From JAHDCJ01 sp039028895 (GTDB lineage Bacteria; Bacteroidota; Bacteroidia; Chitinophagales; Saprospiraceae): a DNA stretch of 60,170 nt. Each line of letters begins with the position of its first letter. Within the stretch, counting starts at the first letter, position 1. Under the pieces are notes generated by a model, which did not search any database, was not told the DNA's origin, and saw nothing but the letters and a program-made list of their open reading frames with translations. The stretch is taken from the NCBI GenBank assembly GCA_039028895.1, contig JBCCHF010000041.1, positions 1 through 60,170 on the forward strand. The letters run 5' to 3'. This document shows, in pieces, positions 26,008 through 35,582 of the stretch. A program made the position numbers and the translations under genes.

Positions 26008-27092
26008 TAAACTTTAAAAAAGTAAGTTGAAAGTGCAAAAGGCGATTAAGGGGGAGTTACTTTTTTTGACATTGGACCTCTATAGATAAAAGCAAATTTG
26101 CCTTTTGAAACTCTTGAATACTAAGTATACGCTTAATACACAACAAAAACCAAACCAAGTATCATATTACGTGACATGATTTATGTAATAAAACGGGACC
26201 CCTGCGAGAGTTGCAGGGGTCAACGTCTAATTGGAGTGTTTGAAGAAAGCATTGAATCTTGAAATAGCAAACATTAAGATCTGCTGAGCGGTATTTTGAA
26301 CTTGCCTCCGGGAGTTCGAGGTCTGAAAGCAATGGGATCGATAGTTAAAAGGTCATAAAAGTTTTCATACCAAATAAAAATCAAATCATCAGTGTTTTCT
26401 ACCTGGTTCAAGTTTAAGAGAATACAAAAGGAAAATCATTGTCACAATTGAAAAAAATCCTATTCCGTTGAATAAAATTTTCACTAATATGCTAACAAAA
26501 CGACTCCGAAAAAGTGGAAAAACTGCTAGAAACAGCCAACTTTTAGCTTAAAGTTGTTGAAAGAGATGTACAATTAATATTGCATTAAACCCAAAAAAAT
26601 GGCTTGATTGCAAAATAGTTGTTCAGCCTTTTATAAAATGCCTTTTTATCTGTCTACTAACAGTTTATTAATATAAGGTATTATACTCGGTATGAAAACT
26701 TTTCAAACAAGTAATTTGAGTGACGGTTGGCTAAATGCTATTTTCATAGGATGTATTCATTTTTTTAGAATAATCTTTCTTTACTCATACCCTCACAAAT
26801 GCTAATGCGGCCTTGTTTCAATTTTTGACGCCCAACGTTTATAGCGTTTAAACTCCTTGAAATTGAGGTTGTTTGGACATTACAATCCCTATGAAATGGT
26901 CGGGAATTTCCGGTAAGGAATGCACCAATGTCACAGAATTGCAATTTTGGGTTAATTTAGTCTTGAATTTGACAGCAAATGATCTCGACCTTTTATAACC
27001 GAAAATCAAACGTATTCGTTTGAATTTGTTCTGTTTATGCCTTAATTTTATTGATAACAGGTATATAATACCCCCTTTTAACACCCCAAATC
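26008..27092. other. 1.1-kb gene-poor stretch
   Basis: No convincing gene. An open frame at 26848-27084 (minus) has no recognisable pattern. A 36-codon frame from ATG 26692 (plus) has a hydrophobic centre but nothing else to support it. One strong hairpin lies at 26197-26221, and a small palindrome CAAACG-TATT-CGTTTG lies at 27007-27022, about 70 bp ahead of the caspase gene. The stretch is very AT-rich. It may hold regulatory signals for the caspase-like gene and for M19-like copy C. Confidence 0.45.
26197..26221. other. Hairpin GACCCCTGC/GCAGGGGTC
   Basis: A 9-bp perfect stem with a 7-nt loop. On the minus strand it is followed by CCGTTTTATT, a weak U-tract, but no minus-strand gene lies upstream of it within 1 kb. 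It may be a REP-like palindrome, as its sequence resembles the outer stem of the element at 15648. Confidence 0.5.
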
Positions 27093-29237
27093 ATGACAGA
27101 TAAAAAAAGAGGTGGTTTTGAACTTAACAAAACCAGTAAGCGGAAAATCTCTGAAGGTACATCCTGGTTCTTCGGAATCGGGATTAATGACTATCTCGAG
27201 TTTCCAGATCTGAATAATGCCGTTAAGGACGTAACTGATATTCAAAAAATCCTGCATAAAAAGTATAAGCTGGAAGAGGCCCATTCATTTCTTATTCTGG
27301 ATGATGAGGCTATTGAAGAAAACATAATAGATCGTTTTGATTGGCTGGCAAAAGATGTGCAACTCGATGATAAACTAATCATTTATTATTCCGGTCACGG
27401 ACACCTCAACAAGGATACTGGGCTCGGTTACTGGATACCTCATGATGCCAAAAAAGATAAAACTTCAAGGTATATCCGAAACTCCACCATTCATGAATAC
27501 ATCAAGGTTATCAAGGCAAAACATATCCTTTTGATCTCTGATTCCTGCTTTTCAGGTTCGTTATTTGCCCGGGGTGGTAACCGCAGCACCAATACCTCTT
27601 TGGATGAACTAGAAACTTTTGCTTCAAGGTGGGCCATTTGCTCGGGCAGACATGATGAAGAAGTTTATGATGGACAACCAGGCGGTAATAGCCCATTCGC
27701 AGAGGCAATACTTGACACTTTGCTGAACAATCAGAAAAAAGCGCTTAACGTCAGTAAGCTTTCAGAAAGAATAATGGAGCAGACACGCGCCAACTACCAG
27801 CAACTACCCGAAGGCAGTCCGTTATATGGAGTTGGACACAAAGGTGGTCAATACATTTTCAGAATGAAAGCCGACGAGAAAGAATCGTGGGCAGTCGCGC
27901 ACAGCCTCGGCACACTGGAAGCCTACCAGAATTATGTCGATAATCACCCAAACGGCAAAAATGTTGAGGAAGCCAAAACCAAGATTACCAGCTTTAAAGA
28001 TGAACTGGCATGGGAAGAAGCTAAACGAAAAAACACGATAACCGGCTATATCAACTACGACGAAGCTTTTCCTGAAGGAAAATACTCGACCGAAGCACTT
28101 GAAGCCATAAAGATCCTTGAAGAAGAAAAATTGTGGGTTACCGCCAAAAAGAAACCAACACTTTACAACTATCGCAATTACATTAAAACCTATCCAAAAG
28201 GTAAGTACATAGCTGAAGCCGAAAAATCCATGGAGACTATGCTCTCTGACGCATCGGAGGAAAGTAAAAACCCCAATGAGCCTGTAAAAGAATATGCAAA
28301 AGAAGACCCCGATCAAAAAGAAAAAGTTGTCGCCAGGGAAAAAGAGGATTCATCCAAAACTCCAGTCATAACAGCGTCGAAATCGGCTCAAAAAGTAGTA
28401 ACTCCAATCCAGGAGAAGAAGTCCGGGCTATCCCCTCAATTGATGAATATCTTCAAATTTGGGGCAGCTGGCATAGGCATTCTCTGCTTCGTAATTGTGC
28501 TGATTGCCATCTTCTCAAAAGATCAGCTTAACCTTAGTGACTTTACCTCAGCTATTAATGGAAATGAAGTCACCTTTAGGGGAAAAGTATCGGATCAGGA
28601 TGGCCAAAATTTGTCGGGTGTATCTATTAGCATTATTGACGCTGATGCAGGTACTTTTACAGATGGAAACGGAGAATTTTTTCTGACATTGCCAACACCA
28701 GAGCACTTTTACTATTTGGAGTTTTCTCACCCCGGATTCGAAACTCATACAATTGATTGGAATCCAAATAATGAGTTTGATGGAAGTGGTGGTCAGACTA
28801 CAAATAATAGTTTACCAGGAGAGAACAGTACAAAACAGGGCAATTCTGCAGACCAAGATGAAGAGGAAGCATGGGCAAATGCGGTTGATGATCTGTCACC
28901 TGCTGCATTTAATGCTTATTCGAAAAATTTCCCGAATGGCAAGAGAGACGATGCCGCTCAGTTTATGGTCGCGTGGATTGAAAATACCCTGGCTCAACCC
29001 AATCCCTGCTTCTCTATGGCTGGTGATAAGGGTGAGTTCGGGTCAGTTTTACTTAAACAGTCCGATATTTCTCTGGACGATTTACAGTTAAATTGTGTAA
29101 TTGATGATGAGTGTTATGCTGTACTTTATAATGCAAGTACTAGAATCGGCGAATTACGTAGTAGAGGCTCAAGTGTCCTTAATGCGCCACCAGGCTTCCA
29201 GGTATATTCAAGGACCTGTTTGGGGCATACCCAATAA
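27093..29237 (+). CDS. Caspase-like (C14) protease with repeats, membrane span and CarboxypepD-like domain
   Basis: A 714-residue protein. The N-terminal caspase p20-like domain (about 24-255) has the catalytic dyad H102 in YYSGHGH and C152 in ISDSCFSG. Three helical repeats follow (about 262-380), each with the form A...YI.YDE.FPEGKY.TEA; a fourth copy sits near 590-630. A charged low-complexity stretch (380-445) leads to one membrane span (about 453-474), then a carboxypeptidase-regulatory-like beta domain (about 490-560, VSDQDGQNLSGVSI, DGNGEFF). So the protease domain is cytoplasmic and the beta domain lies outside if the span runs in-to-out. Bacterial caspase-like proteins act in regulated proteolysis, some in phage defence; no partner gene of a known defence system is next to it. 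Confidence 0.85.
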   Translation: MTDKKRGGFELNKTSKRKISEGTSWFFGIGINDYLEFPDLNNAVKDVTDIQKILHKKYKLEEAHSFLILDDEAIEENIIDRFDWLAKDVQLDDKLIIYYSGHGHLNKDTGLGYWIPHDAKKDKTSRYIRNSTIHEYIKVIKAKHILLISDSCFSGSLFARGGNRSTNTSLDELETFASRWAICSGRHDEEVYDGQPGGNSPFAEAILDTLLNNQKKALNVSKLSERIMEQTRANYQQLPEGSPLYGVGHKGGQYIFRMKADEKESWAVAHSLGTLEAYQNYVDNHPNGKNVEEAKTKITSFKDELAWEEAKRKNTITGYINYDEAFPEGKYSTEALEAIKILEEEKLWVTAKKKPTLYNYRNYIKTYPKGKYIAEAEKSMETMLSDASEESKNPNEPVKEYAKEDPDQKEKVVAREKEDSSKTPVITASKSAQKVVTPIQEKKSGLSPQLMNIFKFGAAGIGILCFVIVLIAIFSKDQLNLSDFTSAINGNEVTFRGKVSDQDGQNLSGVSISIIDADAGTFTDGNGEFFLTLPTPEHFYYLEFSHPGFETHTIDWNPNNEFDGSGGQTTNNSLPGENSTKQGNSADQDEEEAWANAVDDLSPAAFNAYSKNFPNGKRDDAAQFMVAWIENTLAQPNPCFSMAGDKGEFGSVLLKQSDISLDDLQLNCVIDDECYAVLYNASTRIGELRSRGSSVLNAPPGFQVYSRTCLGHTQ

Positions 29238-29266
29238 TCATCAATTCAATTACTGAATAAATTTTG

Positions 29267-29641
29267 CTATCCGTTTGAATGCAATGCAAGCCTGTTGCCT
29301 TCGGAGTCAATAAAAATGCCCATGTATCCGACTTCTGGCGAGATTTGCTGTTTAGGCATGATAACTTTACCACCAGCAGCTTCTACCCTATTCAGTATCA
29401 GGCCAAGGTCTTCCCCGCCATTGAGATACAATAATGGGCCGTCAGTCTGAGAAGGCACATAACCTTCATGAGCTACCAAAGCTCCAGAAAGGTCACCAGG
29501 ATTTCCGACCGGGAACATCCCCATTGTAAGACCTTCAAAACTTTGGATATTCACATCGAATTGAAAAATATCGCCGTAGAATTTTGCTGCACGTTCTAAA
29601 TCCGTGGCAGGGATTTCAAACCAGCTTACAAGATTTGCCAT
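29267..29641 (-). CDS. VOC-family (glyoxalase-like) protein
   Basis: A 124-residue protein from ATG 29641, since residues before it in the longer frame do not belong to the fold. It starts MANLVSWFEIPATDLERAAK, the classic N-terminal strand and helix of the VOC family, and has LNGGEDLGLILNRVEAAGG and GYMGIFIDSEGNRLALH. These are the glyoxalase/bleomycin-resistance type alpha-beta modules, related to lactoylglutathione lyase-like proteins. Metal ligands and substrate cannot be assigned. Convergent with the caspase gene (29 bp apart). Confidence 0.88.
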   Translation of the reverse strand: MANLVSWFEIPATDLERAAKFYGDIFQFDVNIQSFEGLTMGMFPVGNPGDLSGALVAHEGYVPSQTDGPLLYLNGGEDLGLILNRVEAAGGKVIMPKQQISPEVGYMGIFIDSEGNRLALHSNG

Positions 29642-29740
29642 AGTTCCTTGAAATGTTAGAAAAATAAATTTAACAATAAAACAATGCCGAAGGCCTAACA
29701 AGTAAGGAGGAGCCGACAACAATTGAGCAAAGCGAAACCC

Positions 29741-31144
29741 CTACTCGTTAACCAACCGCTCAAACTCCTCCAGGACATTCCGCGCGCCTTCTGGAAGGTA
29801 GGTGAAATTTCCATTTTTGTCAATGATGTGGTAGACTGGTAAAGATGAAATATCGTAGATTCGGAGAATCTCATTATCCTGTGAAATAAGGTTGATGCCA
29901 GGCATCGGAACACGAGACATCGTTTCCTGCCAAGTGGCTAATGATCTGTCAACAGAAATATTGATGAGTACTACGCCTTTCTTTTGAAGTTCTTCCCTGA
30001 TGTATCTTGATTTCTCAAAACCTTCAAGGCAGGGCTTGCACCATGTAGCCCAAAAGCTCAGGTAAACTACCTTGCCCCTGAACCCTGACAAACTGATCTC
30101 CTGACCGTATTCGTCAGGTAGCGAAAAAGCAGGAGCTGGTCCATCATCATCGAATGCAAGACTAACACCCAGGTTCTGGTCTAAAAACACCTTAAATTCC
30201 TGGTATGGACAATCTTTTCGAAAGTTGGGATAATACTCCGTTAACAGATCTTGCTTACCAAACCGGAAGGCATTGAAAAATAATTTGGTAAGCAGAAAAT
30301 CACGGACCTTCCCAGTAAAATGCTTGTTGATCACATCGTAATAGGTGAATTCATCTCCACGCAGATCTTTTGGTCCGGAAAGGGCTTGTGTGTACACAAA
30401 TGCAGAAATACAGGCCACAAAATCTGGATGTTCAATCAGATGGCTATCGTTCTTGTTTAAACCCGTCAATATACCTGCAGTTTTGTACTTGGTACTTAGC
30501 GTTGCAGCATCATAATTCCACTGATTGATCGTCAAATAGAGCAGCTTTAATCCTGCAGCATGGTAGTTGATCCTGTTGCGCAAGTAGACAGAAAAAACTG
30601 TAGTCAAACCAATGCCATTCATACGGGAAAGTTGTGTTCTTCTTTGCTCGTCAATTAGGTTAAAGAATTCACTTTCGCTCATCGAATCAGCTTTGCCGAG
30701 CATTTCAGCATCCCAAATTGTGGGTAGCAATTCCCGGGAAAAGTATCTTGGAATTGTAATGCCTGGAAAATCGCGCTGAAGTCGCGCCAAAAAGTTGTTG
30801 TTTTGAGCGCCATAACCTCTAAAATTCAGTGTCTCCAGCATATTGGTCGCATCAAAATGGATCTGTAGCTTGTCATCGAGATCCACAAAAAACCAGAAAA
30901 CTTGCTCACCATGTTGAAGTTTGACCATTGATGCGGCATCCATATTAATCAGAAAATGACTCTCGTTCTCCGATTTTAGGGTAAACCTGAAGCTTCGTTC
31001 TTCATCGTTATAAAGATTGTCTGTGAAACTCAGACTAAAGTATTCAGCGACTGGATTATCAATTCGAACGCTGAAACGAATTTCCTTTGCTGTCGCAGAA
31101 TGCGTAACAATAAACAAAACCAAAATTGTAAGAAAACGGGTCAT
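29741..31144 (-). CDS. TlpA-family thioredoxin-like protein with N-terminal beta domain
   Basis: A 467-residue periplasmic protein. ATG 31144 is preferred over a TTG one codon earlier. The signal peptide ends SATAK (about 20). The N-terminal half (about 25-115) resembles the DUF4369-type beta domain, followed by a helical region. The C-terminal AhpC/TSA-thioredoxin domain (about 325-467) has the redox motif WCKPC in FWATWCKPCLEGF, and LPVYHIIDKNG with the cis-proline loop. It probably reduces or isomerises disulfides in the envelope. It follows the GT-C gene at 31192 after 47 bp, so it may be transcribed with it. Confidence 0.9.
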   Translation of the reverse strand: MTRFLTILVLFIVTHSATAKEIRFSVRIDNPVAEYFSLSFTDNLYNDEERSFRFTLKSENESHFLINMDAASMVKLQHGEQVFWFFVDLDDKLQIHFDATNMLETLNFRGYGAQNNNFLARLQRDFPGITIPRYFSRELLPTIWDAEMLGKADSMSESEFFNLIDEQRRTQLSRMNGIGLTTVFSVYLRNRINYHAAGLKLLYLTINQWNYDAATLSTKYKTAGILTGLNKNDSHLIEHPDFVACISAFVYTQALSGPKDLRGDEFTYYDVINKHFTGKVRDFLLTKLFFNAFRFGKQDLLTEYYPNFRKDCPYQEFKVFLDQNLGVSLAFDDDGPAPAFSLPDEYGQEISLSGFRGKVVYLSFWATWCKPCLEGFEKSRYIREELQKKGVVLINISVDRSLATWQETMSRVPMPGINLISQDNEILRIYDISSLPVYHIIDKNGNFTYLPEGARNVLEEFERLVNE

Positions 31145-31191
31145 CAATTGAACCTTAAATTTGAAAAATTCACTTTTCCCAGAGCGTCGTA

Positions 31192-32667
31192 TTACTTTGC
31201 TTTTTTACTGCCATTGAGGAATGCAGGCCTTATTCTGGACGGGTTTTTCCAGGTGTTTAACCCCTCAAATAACTCAATATCGTCTTCCCTGACCGCTGAT
31301 AAAAATGATTGCCATACATCTTCTCTGACTAAAAAATAGCTTCTGGTCACTATTTTAACAGAAGAAAATGCTTCTTTTTCAAGATAATGACTTAAAAACT
31401 GCTCTCTGACATCCGTCGCTAACCGCCATAAGCCTTCATTGTTGATCGTGTAGTCAGGTCGCCATGGCATACCGTCAATTCCAGTTGTAAAGGTAAATAC
31501 TTCGGCAAGGCTATTATGGGCTATGACTAATTCCACTTCCTCTTCTTCCAGTAATTCTGCAGCTTTCGCAGAAATGTAATGGTAAAGTTCGTAAGGCGGA
31601 TCATGCCTTTGCGGGTCATACGACTTATACGACAACACCCCAAGAAAAATTAATGCCAAAGCAACAAAATAGATGCCTTTTCCAGAAATTGATCGTAAGA
31701 ATATCAGTAATAAAGGGGCCAATAGGACGAATACCAAAAAAAATCGATAGGAAAATCCGGTCAGCGACCATGTCCAAATTGGTAAGACAAGGAAAGTCAT
31801 TAAACCCAAAAGTGAAAAGATAGCCGGGTCCTCTTTTTCCGTAAGGAAATATAAAATCGCTGCCGCAATGCTAATAAAGCCATAAAGGACAACCGACACC
31901 CAAATCTCAATCTGCCAATAAGGTGATACTAGTGAACCAAAATCCTGCAGAAATGATGCTGGAGCCCAATGCAAGTTATCGGCGATCAATCCATCAAACC
32001 TTCCTCCCAACTTGAGTAATTCGGGCCCACCGGAAAATAAAAAAGCAGCCAGCCCAATTGATACCCCGATAAGACTTATCATGATCCACTTCATGGGCAT
32101 ACTGGTGAAAACCAGGTAAAGAAAAACATAGATCAATGACAATCCAAAAGTGAGTTTATGCCCAAAAAATCCCAGGATTAACGTTAACAAACCTGGTATT
32201 GTGATAGGCCATCGCCACGTATGTAATAAGAATCCAAAAAGAATCAGACCCAACAGATTTTTAGGAAACTGCGCAGCAAAATAAGTTAGATGAGGACTAA
32301 AAATAGTTATAGCCGCCAACAATACACCCAGGCCAAATGACTTTCCCCAACTGCGGCCAAGTAAAAAGAAAACTATCGTCAAAGTGCCGCTGAGTATGGC
32401 AGCAACCAGCTTAAACGACAATACATAATCGCCACAGATCCAATACACCAAACGTAACAAAGGATAAACCAAGGCATTATCAGGCGAATGCATACTCACC
32501 TCCTCCACCAAAGCTTTGACCTGAACGAGGTAGAAATAGGCATCCCAGCCATTGGCATATTCAGTTTGAAAAAAAGCGATCAACCTGAGGGTAACTGAAA
32601 CACCGAATAATATGACCGTTACGAGAAGGTATTTATTGAATATAGAATGTTTCAAAAAACTTGTCAC
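31192..32667 (-). CDS. Multi-spanning GT-C type glycosyltransferase-like membrane protein
   Basis: A 491-residue membrane protein with about ten to twelve transmembrane helices over residues 10-370 and a soluble C-terminus. The first external loop has GWDAYFYLVQ, an acidic motif as in oligosaccharyltransferase and other GT-C enzymes that use lipid-linked sugars. The start is GTG 32667; this overlaps the upstream lipoprotein gene by 35 bp. Such an enzyme would transfer sugars on the outer face of the inner membrane; donor and acceptor are unknown. The C-terminal 120 residues have no pattern I recognise. Confidence 0.72.
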   Translation of the reverse strand: MTSFLKHSIFNKYLLVTVILFGVSVTLRLIAFFQTEYANGWDAYFYLVQVKALVEEVSMHSPDNALVYPLLRLVYWICGDYVLSFKLVAAILSGTLTIVFFLLGRSWGKSFGLGVLLAAITIFSPHLTYFAAQFPKNLLGLILFGFLLHTWRWPITIPGLLTLILGFFGHKLTFGLSLIYVFLYLVFTSMPMKWIMISLIGVSIGLAAFLFSGGPELLKLGGRFDGLIADNLHWAPASFLQDFGSLVSPYWQIEIWVSVVLYGFISIAAAILYFLTEKEDPAIFSLLGLMTFLVLPIWTWSLTGFSYRFFLVFVLLAPLLLIFLRSISGKGIYFVALALIFLGVLSYKSYDPQRHDPPYELYHYISAKAAELLEEEEVELVIAHNSLAEVFTFTTGIDGMPWRPDYTINNEGLWRLATDVREQFLSHYLEKEAFSSVKIVTRSYFLVREDVWQSFLSAVREDDIELFEGLNTWKNPSRIRPAFLNGSKKAK

Positions 32668-34075
32668 CCTTTATTTCATTGTCATTGATCGTAAGTTCGT
32701 CCTTGAAAATGGCAAGAACTGAATTATTGGAAACGCCTTTATAGAAGTCATTGAGCTCTGAGAGGTTAATGTATTTTCCAAAGACTTTAATCTTTGCAAT
32801 GCCAGGTTCGAGCTCCAGTAGCTCCCAATTGCCTTCAGCAATGATTTCTTCTTTTTCCTGGTCAACTTCGTAAATCTCATTGTACTCATAAACCACAAAA
32901 GAGTAATCAGACCGGAGGATAATCGATTTGTCAAAATAATAGGCATAGTCATACTCTTCAGTGATCTTGTTTTTGATTCTTCTGTCTAGAAGATTTTCTA
33001 AAACTGTGCCTTCCGCCTGTTCGAGCAGGTTTTGTTTGAAATTTTCACGTTCGGTGGTTTTAATAACCATAATCTGCTCATTATCATATAGCCGCATTTC
33101 GCTAATGACCATGTCGGCATAGCGACTTCCCTTGTGTACATCGAGAATATTGACGTGTAGTTCTCGTACTGTGAGGGGCTCTATGAGTTTAATTAATTGT
33201 GGTTTCCCGGCATCTCTTATGTCGTATTCATGGCTATTAACGCCATCGCCGATGGAGACTTTTGCGACGCGACCATTTTTCGTCCAGTGCTCATTTGAGC
33301 GCTGGTAGCCATTCCATATCTTGATCGCGTCAAATCGTGTGGCTGAGGTGGTTTGCAGCAATAGACTTTCGCCTTCTCCATGGCCTTCTGCGCCTTCTAC
33401 CCAAACAAAATCCTTTCGAGAATCGAATAACTGACCTGCGTGGTACGAGCCTTCTGGCTCAAGCGTGGTAGAGGCGCGTACTCTTCCGCGTAGGGTTTTG
33501 GGTGGCACGAGATATAACTTATCCCCTTCAGTGTTGTAAAGCGAAAGATTCGCAATACCAATTGACTGTGTTCCCGGAAAAGTAGTTTGAACCAATGACG
33601 TTTCTTCATTGATCATTCGAGTAGAAGACTTGGTAATCCCTTCTTCACTAATCCGGATATAAAGGGAATTGAGTTCTTGCTGGATATTGATCTTATTGGC
33701 AAGGTCAAAAGTGTCTAATTTTTGCCCATTTCCATAAAGAACGATCTGTTTAAACGCCATTACCGCTGTAGCCCCTGGCTGCTCAATTTTCATATGATCA
33801 ATATAAGTAGGCGACTCAAAGTAAAGCATCAATCCTTCATCAGGACCGGCACCCGGCATGGTTTGCCAGAAGGCGTCTTTACCTTCATCAAATATATTTT
33901 CAACATAGAAAGGGGTCTTTTCCGAGGTGGCATAGATCCCCTCAAGTACTACTTTTGGGCCTATAGGAATTGGAGCCGGAGCGGGTTCCGGATCTGGCTC
34001 AGGATCAGGAGTAGATGGGGTTGCTGTACAGCCTGCCAGTAATAATATGATTAACAGATGTGTGAGATGTTTCAT
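32633..34075 (-). CDS. Lipoprotein with two discoidin/NADase-type glycan-binding domains
   Basis: A 480-residue lipoprotein from ATG 34075, chosen because it gives the lipobox LLLAGC (C16); the longer frame adds an unlikely 29-residue tail. A Pro/Asp/Glu linker (about 20-40) is followed by two beta-sandwich modules. The first runs about 45-180 (NIFDEGKDAFWQT, MKIEQPGA) and the second about 195-340 (GQLFDSRKDFVWVEG, FDAIKIWNGYQ, VREL.VNILD). These resemble the NADase-type glycan-binding/discoidin fold. The C-terminal 130 residues form another beta region of unknown type. It overlaps the GT-C gene, which suggests a glycan-related pair. Confidence 0.75.
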   Translation of the reverse strand: MKHLTHLLIILLLAGCTATPSTPDPEPDPEPAPAPIPIGPKVVLEGIYATSEKTPFYVENIFDEGKDAFWQTMPGAGPDEGLMLYFESPTYIDHMKIEQPGATAVMAFKQIVLYGNGQKLDTFDLANKINIQQELNSLYIRISEEGITKSSTRMINEETSLVQTTFPGTQSIGIANLSLYNTEGDKLYLVPPKTLRGRVRASTTLEPEGSYHAGQLFDSRKDFVWVEGAEGHGEGESLLLQTTSATRFDAIKIWNGYQRSNEHWTKNGRVAKVSIGDGVNSHEYDIRDAGKPQLIKLIEPLTVRELHVNILDVHKGSRYADMVISEMRLYDNEQIMVIKTTERENFKQNLLEQAEGTVLENLLDRRIKNKITEEYDYAYYFDKSIILRSDYSFVVYEYNEIYEVDQEKEEIIAEGNWELLELEPGIAKIKVFGKYINLSELNDFYKGVSNNSVLAIFKDELTINDNEIKGDKFFETFYIQ

Positions 34076-34271
34076 TAGGGTTGATTGGAAAAATTGTGAA
34101 AGAAAATGACTCAAGTTGTTTGACTTGATATTGAAATTATAAAATTGAAAATGTTCAAACAAGATATTTGATCAAGCATAAGAAAAATAAGTTTCACTCT
34201 TTACTATTTTCCAGATTCAACATCTTCAATATTAAGTCGTCAATTGTAAATTTTCAATTTCTTCGAATGTC

Positions 34272-34946
34272 CTATCTCTTTTGTAATATCCGCTCCACAA
34301 CTCCCCGCTTAATCAGCCATTCTCCTACAACAAGATTAATCGTCCAGCTCAGCCATGCGACTATTGCGTATTGTACAACATGATCGAAGTCAAACCACCA
34401 TCCAAAAAGGAATTGATAGATGCGTAAAGTAATGGCCGAAAATGTAAGCGCATAACTTCTGATCATCCATCTTGCATGCCTTGGATAGTCATGTTTCCTG
34501 ACAGCCAGGTACGCTAAGAGCGTAAATACCCACCAACCGACGGCCAGAATAACAAAACTTACCCGACCAATCATACCACCATTTGAATAAAACGACATTA
34601 CGATAGCGGCTGGCCCGGTAACAAAAATAATGAGGACAACATACAGCATACCAACCCATCGGTGAATACGAGGTAATTGTCGAAGGAACCATGAGGAGAA
34701 CTGTGTTGCACCTGCCAGTAATACGAACATGCTACTGAAAATATGGACCCAAAAGGCATAGCGCCAATGTTCGAGACCAATCACATCTTGCTTTGTTCTT
34801 AAAAAATCGATGTCCCACCCCAAATAGCGGTACGGCCAGATAATCATCAGCATCTGGTAACTGAAAAAAAACAGGAGAAATATGCCAACAGCATTCACCA
34901 CCTTGCGGTAGATCGGTACAGCACCTTGATCGAGATGAGTGGACAT
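34272..34946 (-). CDS. DUF2306 membrane protein
   Basis: A 224-residue protein with six to seven membrane helices. HIFSSMFVLLAGATQFSSW, RIHRWVGMLYV, and the late HARWMIRSYALTFSAITLR block are the landmarks of DUF2306. Conserved His and Arg residues in these helices suggest heme or quinone contact, but no function is established to my knowledge. It is separated from the lipoprotein gene by 196 bp and probably has its own promoter (see 34991). Confidence 0.88.
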   Translation of the reverse strand: MSTHLDQGAVPIYRKVVNAVGIFLLFFFSYQMLMIIWPYRYLGWDIDFLRTKQDVIGLEHWRYAFWVHIFSSMFVLLAGATQFSSWFLRQLPRIHRWVGMLYVVLIIFVTGPAAIVMSFYSNGGMIGRVSFVILAVGWWVFTLLAYLAVRKHDYPRHARWMIRSYALTFSAITLRIYQFLFGWWFDFDHVVQYAIVAWLSWTINLVVGEWLIKRGVVERILQKR

Positions 34947-34990
34947 CAGTTTTAGTTGATTTTTTGGCGGTTTGAAAATTAAACGAAAAC

Positions 34991-34998
34991 CAAAGGTA
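34991..34998 (-). promoter_or_regulatory. Possible -7 box (TACCTTTG on the minus strand)
   Basis: The plus-strand CAAAGGTA reads TACCTTTG on the minus strand, the Bacteroidota -7 consensus, 45 bp before the start of the DUF2306 gene. A CAA (TTG on the minus strand) lies 24 bp further upstream, slightly beyond usual spacing. Confidence 0.35.
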
Positions 34999-35436
34999 AT
35001 TATTTCATAAATTTTTGTTTTTCAATTACTTAAACTGGTTCCCATTGTTTCCAATAAGTAGATATGATGTTTGAAAATTAGATAATAGGTGTAAATCTGG
35101 TTTGAGACACTTTCATAAAGAAGATATACTTGCACTGACTTTTGGTGCCAGACGATAAGTGTTACCCTTATCATGATTAGTAACCAGTATCAACCTGGCT
35201 TTTTTAAGTTTTGGTTTTTCATAACACGACACTGTTGTTCTGGCACCTTCTTTCGAAATACCATACCCAAATATGCTATAAAACTGGTTAATTTCAAATT
35301 GACCTGTAACCCTTGACCATGACTCAAAATTTAACTCAAAAAGGAAACGAGCTCTATATAACATAGATCATAAAGGGCCGCCTAAAAGTAGGTAGCAGAT
35401 CATTATTAGCGTGAATTAAAAGGTGTTACTACTAAG

Positions 35437-35582
35437 AGCCTCGTTTCAATATGTGTTTCATAAGTAGGAGTAGGAATCCCAGGAAATCACTTTCCTGACA
35501 CAAGTTATTTCATTTCGGGACCCTATGACCTGTATTTGCTTTTGTGTTAGCCTTGCTTGCAGTGTAAGCGAGGCTTTTTTTT
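35437..35582 (+). ncRNA. Candidate small RNA ending at an intrinsic terminator
   Basis: A gene-free segment that folds locally and ends in a strong terminator pointing in the plus direction, although no plus-strand protein gene precedes it. Stems: CAGGAAA/TTTCCTG (35480-35486 with 35491-35497, TCAC loop), ACACAA/TTGTGT (35498-35503 with 35542-35547), and the terminator 35549-35575. In addition AGCCTCG (35437-35443) is complementary to CGAGGCT (35569-35575), so the 5' and 3' ends could close a rod, in competition with the terminator. This end-closing shape would fit a 6S-like RNA, but I cannot assign a family. The 5' end is a guess. Confidence 0.4.
35549..35582 (+). terminator. Intrinsic terminator, plus strand
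   Basis: AGCCTTGCTT (35549-35558) pairs with AAGCGAGGCT (35566-35575) with one mismatch, 7-nt loop, followed by eight T residues to 35582. The orphan position implies a noncoding transcript upstream. Confidence 0.8.

Noticed and set aside
26197..26221. Reading the hairpin as part of a CRISPR array
   Set aside because: Only one copy is present and no spaced repeats or cas genes are visible.
26848..27084. 78-codon minus-strand frame in the gene-poor stretch before the caspase gene
   Set aside because: No recognisable motif, no upstream promoter, and a basic composition typical of chance frames in AT-rich DNA.
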